DNA of 9,840 nt. Origin: Microcaldota archaeon. Its GTDB lineage: Archaea; Micrarchaeota; Micrarchaeia; Micrarchaeales; Micrarchaeaceae. The stretch is from positions 1 to 9,840 of the forward strand of contig JAJZJI010000036.1 of NCBI GenBank assembly GCA_021828345.1, given 5' to 3'. The translations under genes were made by a program, and so were the position numbers. Of the stretch, positions 7,050-9,840 are shown piece after piece; within the stretch, counting starts at the first letter, position 1; each line of letters begins with the position of its first letter. The notes beneath the pieces were generated by a model. It had not been told where the DNA came from. It saw nothing but the letters and a program-made list of their open reading frames with translations, and did no database searches.

Positions 7050-9840
7050 TCAGCTAACGCCACTACCACTAGCACCTGGCATAACACCACTTGGAGGGTT
7101 GCTTGGACTGTAGTAGTTTATGCTGTTACTGCTCCAAAGTGAGAAATATGCTGGACCTCCCTGATTTATGAAATCATATTCTATTGAATAATCTGATGGC
7201 GCAAAACTGCCAGAGTTAATTATTGTGGCACCCTTACCACTCCAACTATTTATAGCATTCCCAGGATTTTGTGATACGCTTCCAAGCCATGCTTCAAATG
7301 ATACAGGAGCTGAAGTTTCCAAACCTACAAGCGCACCATCATCTACATCTACACTAAATGTACTTGTTTGATTGACCTGCGCAAATCCTACCTCTTTTAT
7401 CGTATACGCATTACCGCAATTTGCAACAGGAGGATTTGGAAATGCAGTACCTCCAGTATAACCGCATTCTAAGTTATTTATTACATTACCTTGCGTATTA
7501 CCATTGACATTCTGTGAACTTACAGTTCTTGTAGTCTCAAATGTATTTGTAGATGAAGTAAATGTCTGCCCATTTGCATTAACACTTTCACCGTTGCTCA
7601 GAGTTGCAGAATATATTGCAGTTTCTTGTTGTGAATTTGTACCGGTTCCAGAACTACTTGGATCGTAATACAATTGGTATACTAAACCATTATTCATTAC
7701 CTTTCCTATATCATCGTATTCGCCATATGTTGATGAGAGCTGCGCTGCTTCTCCTGTTGGGCCGTTTGCTGACATTACATTTGTGCTGCCCATCATATTC
7801 ATATATATTACCAAATTAGAATTTGCTCCAACACCATTTGGAAGTTTAACCCATACGGGAGTATTTGTTGCGGTATTTATTGCATTTGCTTCGACCCATG
7901 CATATAATACATTCCCAGTTGCGCTACTTCCATCAGTAAATTCAACATTGGTCCATCCTGAATTTATATAACTTGAATACTGATTACTATTTACATATAT
8001 AAGCTCCTGGAATGGAGCGGATGTTGCGGTACTTTGGCTATTGGTTATTGTTATTGGAACAGAATATTGAACAGTATTAGTATTAACAGTAACACTTATT
8101 GGAGCACTTGTAAGGACAGCTCCTGTTGCATCGGTAACTTTAAGTTCAAATTGATATGTTCCAGTTGCAGTTGATGAAATTGTTGCAAATGTATATGTTG
8201 AGGAGGTTGCACCAGATATTGCAGTAAATGAACTAGAACCTGGTGCCTCTTCAAGCCACTGATATGTAAGCGGGGACTCTCCACCATATACTGTAGATCC
8301 AAGAACATCATTCTGACCTTGAAGAAGATTTGTTACACTCTCGTTTACAAACACATCAGAAAGTGCTGTATAATATCCAGGCATAACACCATTTGGTGGA
8401 TATGCAGCATGGAAGTATGCTGAATCTGCACCAAATATTGCAAGGTATGCACTGCCCGGCCATGCATATAAATATCCGTTAAAATAATCGGTCTCAAATC
8501 TATAATCTCCTAGAGCCAATCTGGCGCCACCGGTATTACAATTAATTCCCCATTGAGAATTTTCAATATTGTTTTGGACTGTCGTACCTCCTAACCAATT
8601 AACACCATTACTTGTTGCAAATGAGGTTCCATAACCTGCACCAACACCATCCCCACATTGGTATAGGTTTTCAGCATTGTTATTTCCAGATGATGAATTT
8701 GTCTGAATAAAACCTATTGTTTTTATCTGGAATGAATTATATGGAGAACTACCACAGAGCGGTATCGGTGGATTCGGGAATGGACCACCACCATTACTTC
8801 TACATTGATAATTCAATATAACGTAAGAATATGTTCCACCGCCGATTGGTTGTGTAGTGCCAATTTCACTTGTATTAAATATTGGGGTTGATGATACAAA
8901 TGTGCCACAACCATTTATCGTCGTACCTTGACCAAGAGGCGCATTGTATAATGCATTTTCATAATTTGTACTATTACATATTCCATTTGTATCATAATAA
9001 ATTTGGTACTCAAGACCAGGGAGCATTACCTGTTTTATGTTTTCGTATTCTCCGTATGTTGGTGAGAGCTGGGCTGCCTCACCTGTCGGACCGTTTGCGG
9101 ACATCACACTTCCCGACATTATATTCATATAAACGACAACATTAGAATTTGCGGCGATTCCTTGGGATAGATTAAGCCATACAAGAGTATTCTGCGCAGT
9201 ATTTGTATTATTATTTTCAACCCATGCTGCAATTAGATTTCCAGATGCAGAATTTGCTGTTGTAAATTCAACATTGGTCCATCCTGAATTTATGTATGAC
9301 GAGTAATGATTGCTGTTTATATTTAGTAATTGTTGGAATGGTGCAACTGTCGGTATACTTTGTGAATTTGTGATCACAATCTTTACAGATAATTCAACAG
9401 TATTTACATTTACTACAACACTTACCGGTGCACTTGTTGCTTGGTTTTGTGGATTTGCGCTGTCTGTTGTCTGAAGTTCAAACTGGTATGTGCCTGTTGG
9501 AGTTGATGTTGTTGTAGTAAATAGATAATTTTGTGATGTTGCACCAGATATTGCAGTAAATGATGATGCACCAGGCGCCTCTTCGAGCCATTGATATGTA
9601 TATGGTAAAGTACCACCAGTTGCAGAACCTTTTAACTGTGCATTCTGACCCTGCATAATTGATGGAACTTTAACACTTGCAAATGATTCAAGTGAATAAC
9701 CAATACTTGTCGAAGGCATAACACCATTTGGTGGATATGCAGCATGGAAGTATGCTGAATCTGCACCAAATATTGCAAGGTATGCACTGCCCGGCCATGC
9801 ATATAAATATCCGTTAAAATAATCGGTCTCAAATCTATAA
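7050..9840 (-). CDS. Giant tandem-repeat surface protein, Ig-like/DUF2341-like/PA14-like modules (5' partial)
   Basis: The reading frame stays open to the right edge, so the N-terminus lies outside. The ATG at 9719 (residue 1 below) is internal: it aligns with M446 of the next unit, and 40 codons before it repeat sequence found before M446. Each unit runs Ig-like (about 20-106 and 465-549; LTYQWLEEAPG, SFTAISGATS, GTYQFEL), then DUF2341-like (about 107-235 and 550-677; ITNSQ, YSSYINSGWTNVEF, AWVE, VMSANGPTGEAAQLS), then PA14-like (about 236-445 and 678-879; YQ-YYD at the start, DVDDGALVGLETS at 791-803). It is rich in Asn, Ser, Thr, Gly and Tyr, poor in Lys and Arg, and has many N-x-S/T sequons, as expected of a secreted cell-surface protein. 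It ends PGASGSGVS right after the last module with no transmembrane or sorting segment, so any anchor must be N-terminal. Probable adhesin or envelope protein; the ligand is unknown. Module names rest on recognised motifs and fold pattern; PA14 is the least certain. Confidence 0.85.
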   Translation of the reverse strand, partial: YRFETDYFNGYLYAWPGSAYLAIFGADSAYFHAAYPPNGVMPSTSIGYSLESFASVKVPSIMQGQNAQLKGSATGGTLPYTYQWLEEAPGASSFTAISGATSQNYLFTTTTSTPTGTYQFELQTTDSANPQNQATSAPVSVVVNVNTVELSVKIVITNSQSIPTVAPFQQLLNINSNHYSSYINSGWTNVEFTTANSASGNLIAAWVENNNTNTAQNTLVWLNLSQGIAANSNVVVYMNIMSGSVMSANGPTGEAAQLSPTYGEYENIKQVMLPGLEYQIYYDTNGICNSTNYENALYNAPLGQGTTINGCGTFVSSTPIFNTSEIGTTQPIGGGTYSYVILNYQCRSNGGGPFPNPPIPLCGSSPYNSFQIKTIGFIQTNSSSGNNNAENLYQCGDGVGAGYGTSFATSNGVNWLGGTTVQNNIENSQWGINCNTGGARLALGDYRFETDYFNGYLYAWPGSAYLAIFGADSAYFHAAYPPNGVMPGYYTALSDVFVNESVTNLLQGQNDVLGSTVYGGESPLTYQWLEEAPGSSSFTAISGATSSTYTFATISSTATGTYQFELKVTDATGAVLTSAPISVTVNTNTVQYSVPITITNSQSTATSAPFQELIYVNSNQYSSYINSGWTNVEFTDGSSATGNVLYAWVEANAINTATNTPVWVKLPNGVGANSNLVIYMNMMGSTNVMSANGPTGEAAQLSSTYGEYDDIGKVMNNGLVYQLYYDPSSSGTGTNSQQETAIYSATLSNGESVNANGQTFTSSTNTFETTRTVSSQNVNGNTQGNVINNLECGYTGGTAFPNPPVANCGNAYTIKEVGFAQVNQTSTFSVDVDDGALVGLETSAPVSFEAWLGSVSQNPGNAINSWSGKGATIINSGSFAPSDYSIEYDFINQGGPAYFSLWSSNSINYYSPSNPPSGVMPGASGSGVS
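7083..8384 (-). repeat. Surface protein repeat unit 2 (434 residues)
   Basis: The last unit, with the same module order. The Ig-like and DUF2341-like parts are close to unit 1 in protein but carry many synonymous changes; the PA14-like part is strongly diverged and keeps only two cysteines (C752, C768). It ends PPSGVMP, matching PPNGVMP of unit 1. Confidence 0.78.
8379..8505. repeat. Direct repeat, inner copy (127 bases, perfect)
   Basis: Identical base for base to 9714-9840, offset 1335 bases (445 codons). The match stops sharply on the left (c at 8378 against a at 9713). It encodes the end of the PA14-like module, up to GVMP. Confidence 0.95.
8385..9719 (-). repeat. Surface protein repeat unit 1 (445 residues)
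   Basis: One full Ig-DUF2341-PA14 unit, 1335 bases from Met to Met. Its PA14-like part has six cysteines (C248, C271, C306, C322, C355, C394), four more than unit 2. Its final 40 or so codons are identical in DNA to those at the window's right edge. Confidence 0.8.
9714..9840. repeat. Direct repeat, outer copy at the window edge (127 bases, perfect)
   Basis: The second copy of the 127-base repeat, running to the last base of the window, so 127 is a lower bound in the genome. It encodes the end of a third unit's PA14-like module (from YRFETDYFNGYLYAW to GVMP). See findings for the assembly implication. Confidence 0.95.

Noticed and set aside
7604..9145. Plus-strand open frames (7604-7819, 7783-7971, 8882-9145) opposite the surface gene
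   Set aside because: They are low-complexity shadows of the repeat gene, rich in Leu, His and Tyr, with no family signature.
9717..9719. ATG at 9719 as the true start of the surface protein
   Set aside because: The frame stays open to the window edge, and the 40 codons before this ATG repeat the sequence that precedes M446 inside the same protein; it is an internal methionine.
8096..9832. Minus-strand frames 8096-8311, 9422-9616 and 9632-9832
   Set aside because: They are out-of-frame readings of the same repeat modules, full of Gln, His and Leu as expected of a shifted Thr/Ser/Asn-rich gene.
8379..9840. Mobile element or insertion sequence bounded by the direct repeats
   Set aside because: The DNA between the copies is in-frame coding sequence of the same repeat protein with no transposase; the repeat spacing equals one protein unit.
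1..9840. CRISPR array or defence cluster
   Set aside because: No short regularly spaced repeats and no Cas or known defence domains were found.

Overview
This is an AT-rich window, almost certainly from an archaeon and most likely from a small-genome DPANN lineage of the Micrarchaeota/Parvarchaeota (ARMAN) type. The evidence is an archaeal/eukaryal-type leucyl-tRNA synthetase, an archaeal-style A24 prepilin peptidase, TATA-box-like promoters, weak Shine-Dalgarno signals with a GTGAT core, tight gene packing, and a giant repeat-bearing surface protein built from Ig-like, DUF2341-like and PA14-like modules. The lineage is inferred from family knowledge; no rRNA is present to confirm it.

Layout. 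On the plus strand, 2-1072 is the C-terminal two thirds of a PolX DNA polymerase (thumb plus PHP nuclease domain; its 5' end lies off the left edge). Four bases later comes a GT4-type glycosyltransferase (1077-2216, TTG start), probably co-transcribed. On the minus strand, a HAD phosphatase (2208-2846) overlaps the glycosyltransferase tail by 9 bases and lies 86 bases downstream of leuS (2933-5767). A 237-base divergent promoter region (5768-6004) separates leuS from an A24 prepilin peptidase on the plus strand (6005-6901, or starting at 6023). It holds a TATA box for each gene and three copies of the heptamer GCGTTAA/TTAACGC. After a 148-base convergent intergenic region with a hairpin terminator candidate, the rest of the window (7050-9840, minus strand) is one open reading frame for a large extracellular protein that continues off the right edge.

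The most interesting part is the surface protein. It consists of tandem units of about 445 residues, each ordered Ig-like, DUF2341-like, PA14-like. Two near-complete units and the end of a third are visible. The last 127 bases of the window are identical to 8379-8505, whereas the rest of the units differ even at synonymous sites. The match starts abruptly and runs exactly to the window edge. That fits recent duplication or gene conversion, and also an unresolved tandem-repeat loop in a de Bruijn assembly, so the true unit number may be higher than shown.

How the genes may connect: PolX and LeuRS are housekeeping functions (DNA repair, translation). The glycosyltransferase, prepilin peptidase and repeat protein all point to the cell envelope, but no sequence evidence ties them into one pathway. 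I did not find a convincing new multi-gene defence or mobile system. No tRNA, rRNA, CRISPR array or insertion sequence was seen.
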